NCBI GenBank assembly: GCA_944548615.1
Contig: OX155961.1
Location: 27,996,414 to 28,060,413, forward strand
Source of the DNA: Micropterix aruncella
Lineage: Eukaryota; Arthropoda; Insecta; Lepidoptera; Micropterigidae
DNA length: 64,000 bases
Direction of reading: 5' to 3'
Shown: one piece after another, positions 45,441 to 56,876 of the stretch
Numbering within the stretch: position 1 is the first letter of the stretch
Layout of the letters: each line of letters opens with the position of its first letter
The notes under the pieces: model-generated
The model's input: only the letters and a program-made list of their open reading frames with translations
Told to the model about the DNA's origin: nothing
The model's database searches: none
Position numbers and translations under genes: made by a program

Positions 45441-46388
45441 TTATCGCAGCATGAAATGAAATGTTTTTGAACCTATTGGATTTAATTATAAATTTATTTT
45501 TATGGTCGCAAGTACATATTTGTTTAGGTAATACCCAATTAATAACAAATGAAACCCACAAGGTTCCATTCTCAGTCTATTACTTTTTTTTGTCTTTAAG
45601 AAGGAACTATATTATTTATTGATATTTTATATACCGTTTGTTTTCTAAAATAAACAAACAGTTACAAAATATTGTGCTTATAATAAAATTCTTATATTAC
45701 AAGTTACAATAACCAAAAATCATATTTCCAAAATCCAAATTGCTGGTGTTAAATATTACTAAATTTAAGAAAGAGGAGTTATACGTATATGTACCTAATT
45801 ATATTGTTAGGAATTTAAATTTTTTTTTTTTTTTTTTTTTGTTGTTTGTCTTGAATCTGTGGGAAAAAAACGGGTAATGGATTATTGTGTATTTTATAGT
45901 GAAGATAAGTATTATAGTGTAATTTAAAATAAAAAAAATATAATTTAGAAATAATTTATATTATATGTTGTAAGTTTTCAATATAATATATATTGTTATA
46001 ATATATATTATATATGATGTAATTTATACCTGAGATAACAGTTAAGAAAAATAATAAGAATAAATTAATTTTCGAAATGAAATGCAAAAAGGTTATATAC
46101 AAAGTCTGCCTAACTAGGCCGAAGCTCATACCAAGGTAGACTCGACTATGTTAGCTGTAAATTGTTAATTGCCCGCACACTTATCAAAGAAATATAACTA
46201 GAAAAAAAAGTATCTAATAGCTGTAATAAATAAGTAGTATGTATATCAAGTGTTTTTAATCTGGGTACTTGAATAATGTGTAATGTTAACTAATACTTCA
46301 TAATCATGTTGGAGAAATTAATAATGATTAAAAAAAACTAATACAATTATTAAATAATAATAATAATAAAATTCGATAAATTTTAAAT
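45441..46388. other. No gene recognised
   Basis: Very AT-rich, with an 18-nt T run near 45823, a TATA-dyad stretch near 45975-46020 and TCTGCCTAACTAGGCC (46106-46121), a LINE 3' UTR phrase shared with 5000. Confidence 0.45.
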
Positions 46389-46450
46389 TATCAGGCGACC
46401 TAACCACTATGCCACACGGCCCGGTGGCATAGTGGTTAGGTCGCCTGATA
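46389..46450. repeat. Perfect fold-back at the SINE 5' end
   Basis: 27-nt arms 46389-46415 and 46424-46450, perfectly complementary, loop ACGGCCCG. The right arm is the SINE A-box region; the left arm is its inverted copy. Confidence 0.95.
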
Positions 46451-46702
46451 TTACATTGTAAGGTCCCGGATTCGATTCCCGGCTGGGTCACCATTTTCCG
46501 TTGGGATCAAATTAACGGAATTGCATTTTCAATTCTGTCGATCGAATGCAATAACAAGACACACACTTACAGACATCTTACACGCACACATACATATAAC
46601 ACGTCATAGTAGGGTTGGTTGTAAGAGATTGTCATATGACAATAAACCCGCCCATTGTGACATTTCACAATAAAGAGTATAAACAAACAAACAAACAAAA
46701 TT
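46416..46702 (+). mobile_element. tRNA-derived SINE, copy 3 (best preserved)
   Basis: The tRNA-like head starts GGCCCGGTGGCATAGTGG (A box GTGGCATAGTGGTTAGG), with B box GGTCCCGGATTCGATTCC and end CTGGGTCACCA. The body and AAAC-repeat tail match the copies at 22735 and 31835. The head looks like a pol III internal promoter and appears intact. Confidence 0.9.
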
Positions 46703-48957
46703 GAAATGGTAGTTAGATAATTAGTAAATAGAAAAAAATAGCTTAGAAGCAATATTAAAAAAAAGTAAAATAGATAATCAGGTTGCTAGTCAATAAATGT
46801 TAGAGTAGAAAATAGAGTTATGTATATTAACTACTCGTAATAAAGAAGAATAGTTTATTATTTTTCTCAATATCGTTCAGTAGATCGTAGTATTTCAACT
46901 ATAGCTGATTTAAATGTACCAATAGAAGGTGCAAATACATCGACATCCGAAAATTTGGTATTTTCAAGAGTAGCAGGCCATATACGTTCTTCCAGTCATC
47001 GCACTATATCCACTGAAAAGCATTCAGTGTGTCCCCTTTTATATCCGTACTGAAAGCAGTGAAGCGTTTTTTGTAACCTTCGTTTGTTGCCTGTCGACGA
47101 AGTGTCTGCCATAAGCTAAACGACAAGGGGGCGCTTAAATACTTCGTCGAATCGCCGTTGTAGCTCCGTGCAAAAGAGGAAAAAAACTTCGATTCTTTGC
47201 AGGAGTCCATTGCGCGGAAAACAAATGGAACGACGCCCTCTGAGTGAGCGAGATGTAATGAGAGAGGCGAGTTCTTGGAGTTGGTTAACGCTGCAAATTA
47301 AAAGTGGAAGAATCGTAGTAGAGGGTAAATTAAATGTGAGATTGAGGTGCTTCTTGGAGAATATCAAGACCTGGTCTGGTTACGACTAAATAAAAAGAGA
47401 ATGAAGTAAACGTTCGTGCATAGATTTTGCATGAGTTCAAAATTCATCATTTCGAAGTTCACAATTTATTTAACGTATTTTAGGTACATGTAAGAATGCA
47501 TTTAGGTACATCCGATATAATTAGCTAGATTCTTAAAATCAGTGGCGTTACTAAAATAATTGCAGTGCCAAATTTACCAATTTCTCCTTACTTAAGGTAG
47601 GATTTAATAACTATATACCTAGATACAATACACTATAGCTGCAATATAAATCGGCGTGTTGATTTGGGAGCTTCGCTTCGAACATGTTGCGGAGTTTCCA
47701 AGAACTTCAGCGAGACACGCGGCATCACATAGAAACATTGTTGCGGCAGAATATTCGTCTTTTTCCGTATAATAATACAATGTTTTACTTTTAATTTAAT
47801 AACTGAATTCTATTTCTCGGCCTATGAATGTTGGTGAGAAATATAAAAATTATGTCAGTTTTTATTCCTTATTTTTGATTGGAACTATTAATTTCGAAAC
47901 CGGTAATACAAAAAAAAAAACACTTCATAGTATAACAAATGTACGTTTTTTTGCATATTTTCATATTTTAATTAACTTGTAACGGTTAGCAACATTTAAA
48001 ATTTTGCGACTACCATTAATTCACACGTGTAACATTTTTCACATGAATTCTTTTTGGCCTCATAATTAACATAATTAACCAGAATTTATAAATTCGTCTT
48101 TCGCGTGTTCACCATTTTTTCAAACGTTTCTTTCAATACGCGAATGTACAGTCTGACGTCATTCTGAACTTTTCAACGTCAAAATTTTGGCTTTATAAAC
48201 CGCAATTTTGCATGTATAAAATCACTCTCACAATTTCTCTTTACTCAAACGACTCATCGGTAAGCGTCTCTGCATAATTAATTAAATAAATAATCAATTG
48301 TTAGATACTAATGTTTGTGTTTCTCTACTCTTTTGTCTGCTGAGGAAAAATCGACGTAAGATTGGAAGCCTGGTTTCCGTACAGCTTCAGAAAGAGCGAC
48401 CAGGCACTCTTCCAATAAACTACTTAGGTAATGTATTATAAAAAAATACATTTCTCGAGTGGCTTTCGTTTAGGTATATTAAATATAAACTTTTGCAGAG
48501 CGCAAATTTTGCGCTCTGCAAAATCGTCGATGAGTTTTGAGACATCCATTTTTTTGACTTCCTTAGCTTCCTAGCAGAGTTGGATAGCACCTAGATCGTA
48601 GACAGAAGTTTCATTTTGGGCCCTCCGAACTACTGTAAGCCTCGGTGCATTGCACCGGATTAGTTACGCCACTGCTTCAAATACATTGTAATGATAAAAG
48701 TTAATAAGAGTAAGTAGGCATTTATTAAGAATATTTCAAACCAGTTTCACAAAAACGCCCTGAATACAACATCAAATCGTAGGAACTTACTTATAGTTTT
48801 ACAAAATATTTTCTTGACTACTGGATATTTTTTCCAGCTCTTAGTGTGGGTGAAGAAACAATTTAATTAAATTAAAATCTATTCATACAAGCAAACTACG
48901 ATAGCGAATTTACCACTACATAAACAATATATTACGACCATTGTCAACCAGTAGATA
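46703..48957. other. No gene recognised; one unassigned open patch
   Basis: AT-rich. 46900-47390 is more balanced, with partly open frames on both strands (plus 47168-47389, minus 47116-47367), perhaps a decayed transposon ORF, but I recognise no motif. A perfect palindrome lies at 48491-48523. Confidence 0.35.
48491..48523. repeat. Perfect palindrome
   Basis: TTTTGCAGAGCGCAAA and its exact reverse complement, separated by one T. Confidence 0.95.
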
Positions 48958-49015
48958 TAATAAGGAAGTTTCCAATAACACCAAAATAATAAGGAAGTTT
49001 CCAATAACACCAAAA
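48958..49015. repeat. Perfect 29-bp tandem duplication of the element's left end
   Basis: TAATAAGGAAGTTTCC plus the next 13 bases occurs twice without mismatch (48958-48986, 48987-49015). Confidence 0.95.
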
Positions 49016-49360
49016 TAGAAAATACTCATGTAAATTGTAAGATAATAAAAATACATTAAGCATGGTAAAAGAATTATTTGAAAATATTGAAAAATTACGA
49101 AGTTATTCCACTTTTACTGAACGCCATACAAAACTAAAACGGCGCGCGGAGAATTCGCAGTGTGACGTCACAAGTCTCGCAGGCCGCGGTGCGAGTGACA
49201 GGAATGCACTAGACTAGAAGCGCTCACAGTGTAGTAGGCAGTGTTTCTCGGACGTGGAGTGTGTATTGTATTGAGCTTCATATCATATTTTATGTAAATT
49301 CCTATTTTAAATTAGTAGGTTGGTAATAACAATAACTAGATTGAAGTAGAAAGTGTTGAC

Positions 49361-51119
49361 GATGGAAAGCGGATTTGTTCGCGGACAGACTGATAATTTG
49401 CCAAAAGTGGAAATGACTATGGTGTTAAACTTTTTGACTGACAATCCGTTGTATACCAGTGCAGAGGTTCGAGGCGTCAAACTTTCAACGTAAGTATATT
49501 GACCGTACCTGGGACCGTAACTTGGAACCCTCGCACACATGTGCAGTTCACCGAATGCACTGAATGCACTGAAACCTATCTGGGTGGGACCGCCGAAGAT
49601 ATTGAGGGTGTATAGTGGAACCCATTTTAGAGACAGTGTGCGAGGAGCAGGAATATCGATATCAAAACAGGAATATCGAAAAGATTGTATAAACAGGAAT
49701 ATCAATATCAATATTTATACTAGGTTTTGGAAACGTGTTTAGCGCAGTTGTTACTATTATTATTATATTGTTTGTCCGTAGTAAACTACGTCCGCAGTTA
49801 TTATTATAGTATTTTTTAAGTTCGTGTTTATAAATCAACCAATAGTATGAGTATTTAATAAAGTTAATACAATCATTTTCAGGTCTGTCCGAGAAAGCTA
49901 CGGTGACGACGCCATTGGCTATGTGCGTCGTCGACAAAGAGAAGGCAAACTATGCACAGTAAAAGCTAGAGTAACTCCCGAGCACAAAGTTAAGAGCAAG
50001 CCATATCGTTGTACGTTTGTTTGCAACGAAGAGGCTGAACACATTATAAGCGTGTGTTGCGAAGATTGTGCTGCCAGCCAAGGAGGATGTAAGCATGCAA
50101 TAGCTCTAGTTATGTGGTTGAACAGACGGACTGAAGAACCTTCTTGTACTTCGGTGAAATGCTATTGGGCCAAAGCTAAGCTTTCAACTGTTGGAAGTAA
50201 TTTAAAATTTGTTAAAACTGCCGATTTGGTTACACCTTTTAAAAAAAAACTAAAACTGCGAAGGTAGATCTCCCGCCTAGTAGCGGATCGTTTTTAATAG
50301 AAGTAGTTGAGAAATCACGTAAATTAAATCTTAATTCAATACAAATGCTTTATTGTAAATCTAATAAGGATCCAACGCCTTGCATTCATTCTATGGCATG
50401 TCACTATAAACGCCAGGTCCGGCAACCTAATGCAGACGATTTCATACAATACTGTAAAGACCACATGGAAAAGGCTGATTTGAAAATGGTCTTCCAGGCC
50501 ACAATGAATCAATCGGAATCTAATATGTGGTTCCAACTACGGTATGGTTGCATCACTGCCTCAAAGCTGCATGAAATCGCACACTGCAATAAAGAAGAAT
50601 ATTTTAGGAGCATATACCTTTAAAGTTACGAACGCCATTAGTAGAGGTAAGTATCTTCTGTGTTTATTTCAACTTTAGTCAAGGACTAGTTTCCTACTTA
50701 GCGGTTTCCACATTTTTTTGTTGCTTTAATATTTCATTCTTTTTTTGCCAGGAAATATTTTGGAGCTAAAAGTTCGACAGATAGTGGCTGCAAAACAAAA
50801 CATTGTAATCAAGGAAAGAGGATTAATCCTCAATAAGGATTTCCCCCCGTTTGGTGCATCGCCGGACAGCATTTCAGAACAATTTGTAGTGGAAATAAAA
50901 TGTCCGATGAGCAAAAAAAATATCAAAAATTATATACGGGATGGAGAGATAACAAACAAATATATGGCACACATCCAACTTCAAATGCTATTTGCAGATA
51001 AGGGTTTATTTTGCATTACTCACGAGGACTTCGAAACATCTAATAATGTAGACATTTATATAGTGGATTATAATAAACAATTTTGCTTTCAATTAATGGA
51101 CAGAAGTCTATCATTTTGA
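49361..51119 (+). pseudogene. SWIM zinc-finger / YqaJ-like nuclease, three exons
   Basis: Exon 1 is 49361-49488 (MESGFVRGQTDNLP ... VKLST), donor GTAAGT. Exon 2 is 49883-50646 after TTTTCAG; the splice restores LSTSVRESYGDD in frame. Exon 3 is 50752-51119 after TTTTTTTGCCAG, joined through donor GTAAGT at 50647 to give SRGNILELKVRQ. The SWIM motif CCEDCAASQGGCKHAIAL is in exon 2. The YqaJ fold: MWFQLRYGCITASKL, LGAYTFKVTNAISRGNILE (Glu), GASPD (Asp), VVEIKCP (E-x-K), HIQLQMLF (Gln). Lesions: one base missing in an A9 run near 50240, and a second shift near 50600. In ISL2EU this nuclease accompanies the transposase; its role in transposition is not known to me. Confidence 0.82.
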
Positions 51120-51187
51120 AAAAAATGCATATTCAAAAAAGTCTTGATGCTATATAATAAACAACTAATTTGTTTTTAAGTATATAT

Positions 51188-51751
51188 TTATTGTTTTATT
51201 AAAAGACTCTGCAAGTTGACTAATCCACAGGCTATACATACAATATCTACAATATCATCAAAGAAAGGCAGTATTTTCACGTTTACACATGCATGTGGTG
51301 AAAGCATTTTGTAATCTCGCAATCTTGCATGTGGTGAAAGCATTTTGTAATCTCGCAATCTTGCATGTGGTGCAAACATTTTGTAATCTCGCAACATGGA
51401 TTCGAACAGCAGCAATCTTTTTTGTTCCATATCTACATCGAAACAGCCTATTGGTACAGATATAGGATCTCCAGGATCTTTTATTTCATTATCACTATAA
51501 ACGCATCCAACAAATTCAATGGGTTACTGGGCAACAGAGGCTTGAACTTCCATTGAAAGTATATTTTCATAATACTCTTCTCGACGACCCTTCGCAAAAG
51601 CAGGCCGTTCTTGTGAAGTTCCACTTAGCTCTTTGTTTTTTATCCTTCGGCACCGTAAAAAATGTTTATTGGCTGTAGTTAAGGTAGTGTTTGTACACTT
51701 AGGCACGATGCAGTATTTGTAATGTACTTTATTAAGTTTTACAGTTTCCAT
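51188..51751 (-). pseudogene. THAP-type transposase, centre deleted
   Basis: ATG at 51751 (minus): METVKLNKVHYKYCIVPKCT, the start of a THAP zinc domain (C-x4-C) as in ISL2EU transposases. It breaks up within 75 codons, with a stop at 51524-51526. The remaining 51430-51188 codes MEQKRLLLFESMLRDYKM, a repeated RLRDYKMLSPHA block and finally IACGLVNLQSLLIKQ, which looks like the C-terminal helix of IS5/Harbinger-like transposases. The DDE core is missing. Confidence 0.6.
51291..51395. repeat. 36-bp tandem repeat, three copies
   Basis: GCATGTGGTGAAAGCATTTT plus 16 more bases, repeated in frame (51291, 51327, 51363). Copies 1 and 2 are identical and copy 3 is slightly diverged. Confidence 0.93.
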
Positions 51752-52025
51752 GATGATTCCGCAACCGTCGTGGGCTAACCATAAGTAGGTAGGTACTAAC
51801 TGCCCGAACGGCGAGCGATCTCCGCTTTGGTGCCGCGCGGTCGGCCCGAGTGAGACTTGTGACGTCACGGCGTTGTCGACCGGTCGCGCGACGAACAATT
51901 AAGAAACGGGAGGGCAAAGTATCATAACTTCGTCATTTATGAAGATAATTGAAAAAAAAACACCAGGCCATATTGCAAGTTTCATATGATTTAAAAATAA
52001 ATAAATAAAAGGAAACTTCCTTATT

Positions 52026-52440
52026 GTTGGGCGGCATCTAAAAGCATTAAATTACAATTTAATGAAAAAAAATACAAAAAAATCTTATCTACCTAATAAA
52101 AATGTTGGAAAAAAATATAAATTTGTAAATATGCAATTCCAAATTATTATTTTATTTTAAAAGATGTCAATTCAGAACGGGAAGGAAAAAGCCGGTTTCA
52201 CGTACGGCCTGCATAAACAGAAAACGAGTAAGCGAAAAACGAAATGTTATGAAGCGGGATATAAAAAGTACTGTTCTGACTTGATTGGATCTAATAGGTG
52301 GTGATTTTTATTCCAGATACGTTGAGTTATGGCGTAGTATTGGTTATAGGATGCTTTTAGCAGTAATAGGTACATATCCGAAAGCATCATGACAATTGAT
52401 TTAAAAATATATATTTAACATAAAAAATAGAGTTGAGAGA
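52026..52440. other. No gene recognised
   Basis: AT-rich spacer to the right of the ISL2EU element. Confidence 0.35.
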
Positions 52441-52770
52441 TTCCAGAGGTACTTCCTAAGACATCTCGATTTCAAATCGTTTCAGACCTCCGGAAGTTAC
52501 TCTGAGATGTCACTTAATCGTTACTTAATCGTCATAATATGGACTCACTCGAGATGTCATAATATGGACTCAATCGTCATAATATGGAGGATAGGTTCAT
52601 CCAATATGATATACATTTTCTGTACAAAATTATAAATAGTAAAATAGGTAGTCCTTATTCTGTTAGCCGAATCTTTTACCTAACCCCAAATAATAAGATC
52701 AGGGCTGGTGTCCTATTTCATCTACCGAGGGTCAATACTAAGTCAAAATACGTACCTACATTCTAGAGCG
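52441..52770 (+). pseudogene. CR1/Jockey-like RT C-terminus fragment
   Basis: ERFQRYFLRHLDFKSFQTSG (frame change), then MEDRFIQYDIHFLYKIINSK, GSPYSVSRIFYLTPNN and VLFHLPRVNTKSKYVPTF. This is the Q-x-FL, FLYKIIN, P-x-R, F-x-P order of RT tails and parallels the element at 61540. Between the two blocks, 52530-52590 holds a three-copy ATAATATGGACTCA repeat. Confidence 0.6.
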
Positions 52771-53192
52771 CTATATTTAAGAATCTAAAATTTCAATGTT
52801 TGGTAATATTTAATTTTTCATCAAATATCCTTTTTTCAATATTCATCAAAATTACTTTGAAAAGATTTACAGGCTTGACAAGTGTTTTTTGAGCTATCAA
52901 ATATTGTAATGCTTATTACTTTTTTACAATATAAATATATTATTATGCATATACCTATTTAACCTATACTTTGTATGTTTTATTATTATCTTACATTATT
53001 ATTTACATTGTGATATGATTTTATCAATATTATGTATATTTAAACAATTTATTTCATGTAATTAATTAAATATAGGTAGATCTATTAAATACTTCTCTAT
53101 CCCTTTCCTCGAAATTTACCCTCTTCAGTAAAAACTGTATTTTCTTCTTGCGCTGTAACAATATGTCTAGTTTAATTGGAAAAACTTTTAAT
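52771..53192. other. LINE 3' UTR or spacer
   Basis: Very AT-rich, likely 3' UTR of the preceding fragment at first; no gene. Confidence 0.35.
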
Positions 53193-53500
53193 TGGCCTTG
53201 GATTTACATACTGTGCCCGCTTGCGTTTCTTTATGAACTTAAACTGACAATAGTTCAACGAGATTGAGCAAAAAAAACGAACGATCGTCGATAACAACTA
53301 CCTGTCGAAGTTTTACTCGTCCGAATAAATTTTAATATATTTCGTGCGGTGTTAGATTCAGATGCTTTATCTTTGGTGCTTAGTTTTAACGCGAAAAATT
53401 GACAATCGTTCATTTCATATTGCGTATTGTCCTGTCTCGTTTACATGGACTAATTTCCGATTTTAGTTCACGAAGAAACGCAATTGAACCCAATATGTGT
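53193..53500. mobile_element. MITE family B, copy 2
   Basis: Right arm 53395-53496 (TTGCGTATTGTCCTGTCTCG, GAAGAAACGCAATTGAACCC) is the inverse of the left arm of the copy at 45100. Its own left arm (CTTGCGTTTCTTTATGAACT) is more diverged. Confidence 0.5.
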
Positions 53501-53514
53501 TAGTATTAAGTATG

Positions 53515-53942
53515 CAGGGTGAGTTTTTAATTAATGACATCATTGAAGTGGGTAAATCAGTAGGTACGAGCAAATAAGCAACTTTTAATTACAATAAAAT
53601 AAAAAATTAAAAAGAAAAAAAAATAAAGAAAAAAGAAGTTTCTTTTTATTTTTAGGTAAATTTCAAAAATCCATCTAGCAATAGGTAACATATCCTGCCA
53701 TCTATCAATAGGTAATATCGCCCGAATAAACAATATCCGCGATATTTTACCTACCGCTAGATGTCGCAACGCGCCTATCTATACTGTACTATTTTTCAAA
53801 GCAGTAAAATTTTGAAATTTTCGAAAACAAAAATTGTTTTGGTAGTTTTTTTCGTTTTTCCCAAAATTATGTATTAAAATTTGCTTATTTGCTCGTTCTG
53901 ATTCATCTAATTCGAAAATGTTACTAATTTAAAACTCACCTG
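53515..53942. mobile_element. MITE family A, copy 3
   Basis: Left CAGGGTGAGTTTTTAATTAA, right mirrored (AAAACTCACCTG). The interior has CCGCTAGATGTCGCAACGCG as in copies 1 and 2. Confidence 0.7.
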
Positions 53943-53999
53943 TAAAACGCTGAAAGTTTCTGTAAAATAGGTAATATATTTTTTTAATGTTTCAATTTT

Positions 54000-55001
54000 C
54001 TATGAGCAGCACCTTAATGCTGAATGCATCAGTAACCATTGCTTCGTAGAAAACGTCCGATTACATTTCGAGCACGCATATTTCTTAATTTTCCGATGAA
54101 CGGCGTCCACATGCCTCGTCAAATATCCTTTGAGTGGGAATGCTCGAGCGCATTCTTCGCATTTAAACGTCTTCAATTTCCTGTGTATGGTGATTGTGTG
54201 TGTTTTTAAACTTCCCTGAGTTGCGAATGCGCTATTACATTCGCTACATACAAATTTTATGACCGGCCTGTGAACGAAATCCGTATGCGCTTTTAAATTT
54301 TCTTCTTGAGAGAATGCACATTCACACTCGTGACAACCAAATGTTTTTGAATTGTTGAGCGCGGTATGAATATGTTTATTCACGGTCCCATTCATTTCTT
54401 TAAAAACTTGATTACATTCTGTACATAAGTTTTTGGATTTCTTATGGACAGTATCGAAATGCTTTTTCAAACATTTTTGCAGTGAAAATCGACGGCCACA
54501 TACGCTACAGACAAAATTTTTAATCTTACTATGAACGGATTCCCAGTGATTTCTCAAGTTTTGCTTCTCCGTGAATGCGCGATCACATTCCGCGCAGATA
54601 AATTTCCTCAATTTCCTATGCACTCCGTTTAAATGCCTGTTCAATTTCGCAGATTGTGTAAAAGAACGATCGCACTCGTGACAAGGAAATTTTCTTAATT
54701 TCAAATCGGCGCTAGCGATGTGTTCATTCAAACGACCCTTCTGGGCAAACGCGTGGTCGCGCGTCGAACAGACATACGATTTATCACTAAATACACTGTT
54801 GTCACTGTAATTACCTCCACTTGGTCCATCTTCTACAAGATTCGATTTCTTTGCTTCGGACCTAATAAATTGAGTATTGTCTTCGCAGAATTCGACGACG
54901 TTTCCCCGTCCAGCTGATGTCAAACAGCTCAGAGGAACATTTGCGTCTGAATCATCGGAATCTTGCTCAATCTTCAAAATCACTTCAGTAATCTCACCCA
55001 T
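54000..55001 (-). CDS. C2H2 zinc-finger protein with degenerate fingers, single exon
   Basis: ATG at 55001, 333 aa, stop TAG. The N-terminus MGEITEVILKIEQ and GRGNVVEFCEDNTQF parallels SDVIVKIEE and ERGNMLEFDEEETRF of the gene at 38732, so they are paralogues; the SUMO-type site LKIE is kept. Nine finger positions start at about residue 78. Finger 1 lacks a Cys and a His, finger 5 (CTECNQVFKEMNGTVNKHIH) has altered spacing, and the last has Cys in place of the final His. Fingers 2-4 and 6-8 are complete, C-x2-C-x12-H-x4-H, with RKLRKF-type linkers. Probably a nuclear DNA-binding regulator. The frame is fully open, so it is likely expressed or only recently relaxed. Confidence 0.88.
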   Translation of the reverse strand: MGEITEVILKIEQDSDDSDANVPLSCLTSAGRGNVVEFCEDNTQFIRSEAKKSNLVEDGPSGGNYSDNSVFSDKSYVCSTRDHAFAQKGRLNEHIASADLKLRKFPCHECDRSFTQSAKLNRHLNGVHRKLRKFICAECDRAFTEKQNLRNHWESVHSKIKNFVCSVCGRRFSLQKCLKKHFDTVHKKSKNLCTECNQVFKEMNGTVNKHIHTALNNSKTFGCHECECAFSQEENLKAHTDFVHRPVIKFVCSECNSAFATQGSLKTHTITIHRKLKTFKCEECARAFPLKGYLTRHVDAVHRKIKKYACSKCNRTFSTKQWLLMHSALRCCS

Positions 55002-55616
55002 CTTCAATATTTACATAAAAAATAACACACAATGCGTGGAGAACACTTTTCAGAAAACAAGCGATAATGCGAAATTCGCAATGGAAAACCACAGGCATTA
55101 AGTTTGACAGCTGTTACATTTCAATAATGCCATCTGCAAATTTTATTAGATACTTTAGAAAGTGTTGCCTGTAAAAGAGAAAATTCGATAAAAGAGTTGC
55201 TTACATGCTTTAAAACCGATGATAATGTTCAATTAATTAATTAATTAATTTAATAAATGTAATTTGTAACGCACAATAATCTTCAGTGAAACCAACAACA
55301 TGATATTATACATTTATAACGTCATAGACAAATCCACCAGAAAAAAAACTGCCGAAAACTGCTGCCAGTAATGCTATTTTAATGTCATAAAACTAGGCTA
55401 TAACCTGTTCTAAGGCGGATATTTAAATTGTTGTAATGTATGTATGGACCTAAATAAAAAAATGTGTAAGAAAAATTTAACTTATTTACCTCTCTGACTA
55501 TCGTAGTCATAATATCCAGAAATATATATTTTTTTTGAAGACATTTTTTGAGGTTAACCCATATGCCTGTTTTAAAAAAAAAAGATAATTTTTAGGTAAA
55601 TTGGTCGCTTGATATG
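55002..55616. other. 5' flank of zinc-finger gene 2
   Basis: ACGCATTGT (minus strand, 55029-55037) lies 27 nt before the ATG, as in the paralogue. The rest is AT-rich with an AATT run near 55232-55250. Confidence 0.35.
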
Positions 55617-55690
55617 CAGGGTTAGTTTTTATTAGTGACTACCATGCAAGTGGGTGATTATACACATGTAAGCGTAAATAGATATTTCAA
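55617..55690 (+). mobile_element. MITE family A, single end
   Basis: CAGGGTTAGTTTTTATTAGT and the following CAAGTGGGTGA match the left arm of the copy at 53515. No matching right end was found. Confidence 0.45.
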
Positions 55691-56000
55691 CCAAAATTTC
55701 GCAAACAACCCTTATAATAATAACAAATAAATAATAAGTAATTCATGTGTGGGAACAGGCAGGTACCTACTAGATGAGTTTCCTGTCTGTGGAAATTATG
55801 GATCTATTGGAATTTTGGTTCAATTAAAGATTCGTCGCTGCGACATAAATTTATTCATGATTGCCGTGAAGAACACCTAAATGTTTTTAAAAATAATAAT
55901 AAATGTATTATTCTCCTATATATCAGCAAAAACACTCATCGTCATTATTGAATAGGGCAATACTCAATAGAGATAAATTATAATATCAAGTAACAGTAGT
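55691..56000. other. No gene recognised
   Basis: AT-rich spacer up to the gap. Confidence 0.4.
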
Positions 56001-56200
56001 NNNNNNNNNNNNNNNNNNNNNNNNNNNNNNNNNNNNNNNNNNNNNNNNNNNNNNNNNNNNNNNNNNNNNNNNNNNNNNNNNNNNNNNNNNNNNNNNNNNN
56101 NNNNNNNNNNNNNNNNNNNNNNNNNNNNNNNNNNNNNNNNNNNNNNNNNNNNNNNNNNNNNNNNNNNNNNNNNNNNNNNNNNNNNNNNNNNNNNNNNNNN
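56001..56200. other. Assembly gap, 200 N
   Basis: Exactly 200 unknown bases, probably a placeholder length; the real size is unknown. Confidence 0.99.

Positions 56201-56876
<676 letters not shown>

Larger units (their letters stand above)
48958..52025 (+). mobile_element. ISL2EU-type (PHIS) DNA transposon, 3.07 kb, internally deleted
   Basis: The left end TAATAAGGAAGTTTCC is mirrored at the right end (GGAAACTTCCTTATT, 52011-52025). Subterminal GTGACGTCAC lies near 49165 and 51855. Two convergent genes: a plus-strand SWIM/YqaJ protein (49361-51119) and a minus-strand THAP-start transposase (51751-51188) lacking its middle. A THAP/IS5-like transposase plus a YqaJ nuclease is the known coding layout of ISL2EU elements. 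The TSD is not clear. Confidence 0.8.

Noticed and set aside
46416..46492. Possible functional tRNA gene
   Set aside because: A and B boxes are present but the sequence continues into a SINE body shared with two other loci, and the 5' strand is folded back; it is a SINE head.
47116..47389. Opposed frames of 83 (-) and 73 (+) codons
   Set aside because: No recognisable motif on either strand and no splice or repeat context to choose one.
51291..51395. CRISPR-like array
   Set aside because: Three contiguous 36-bp copies with no spacers, in a eukaryotic transposon; a simple tandem repeat.
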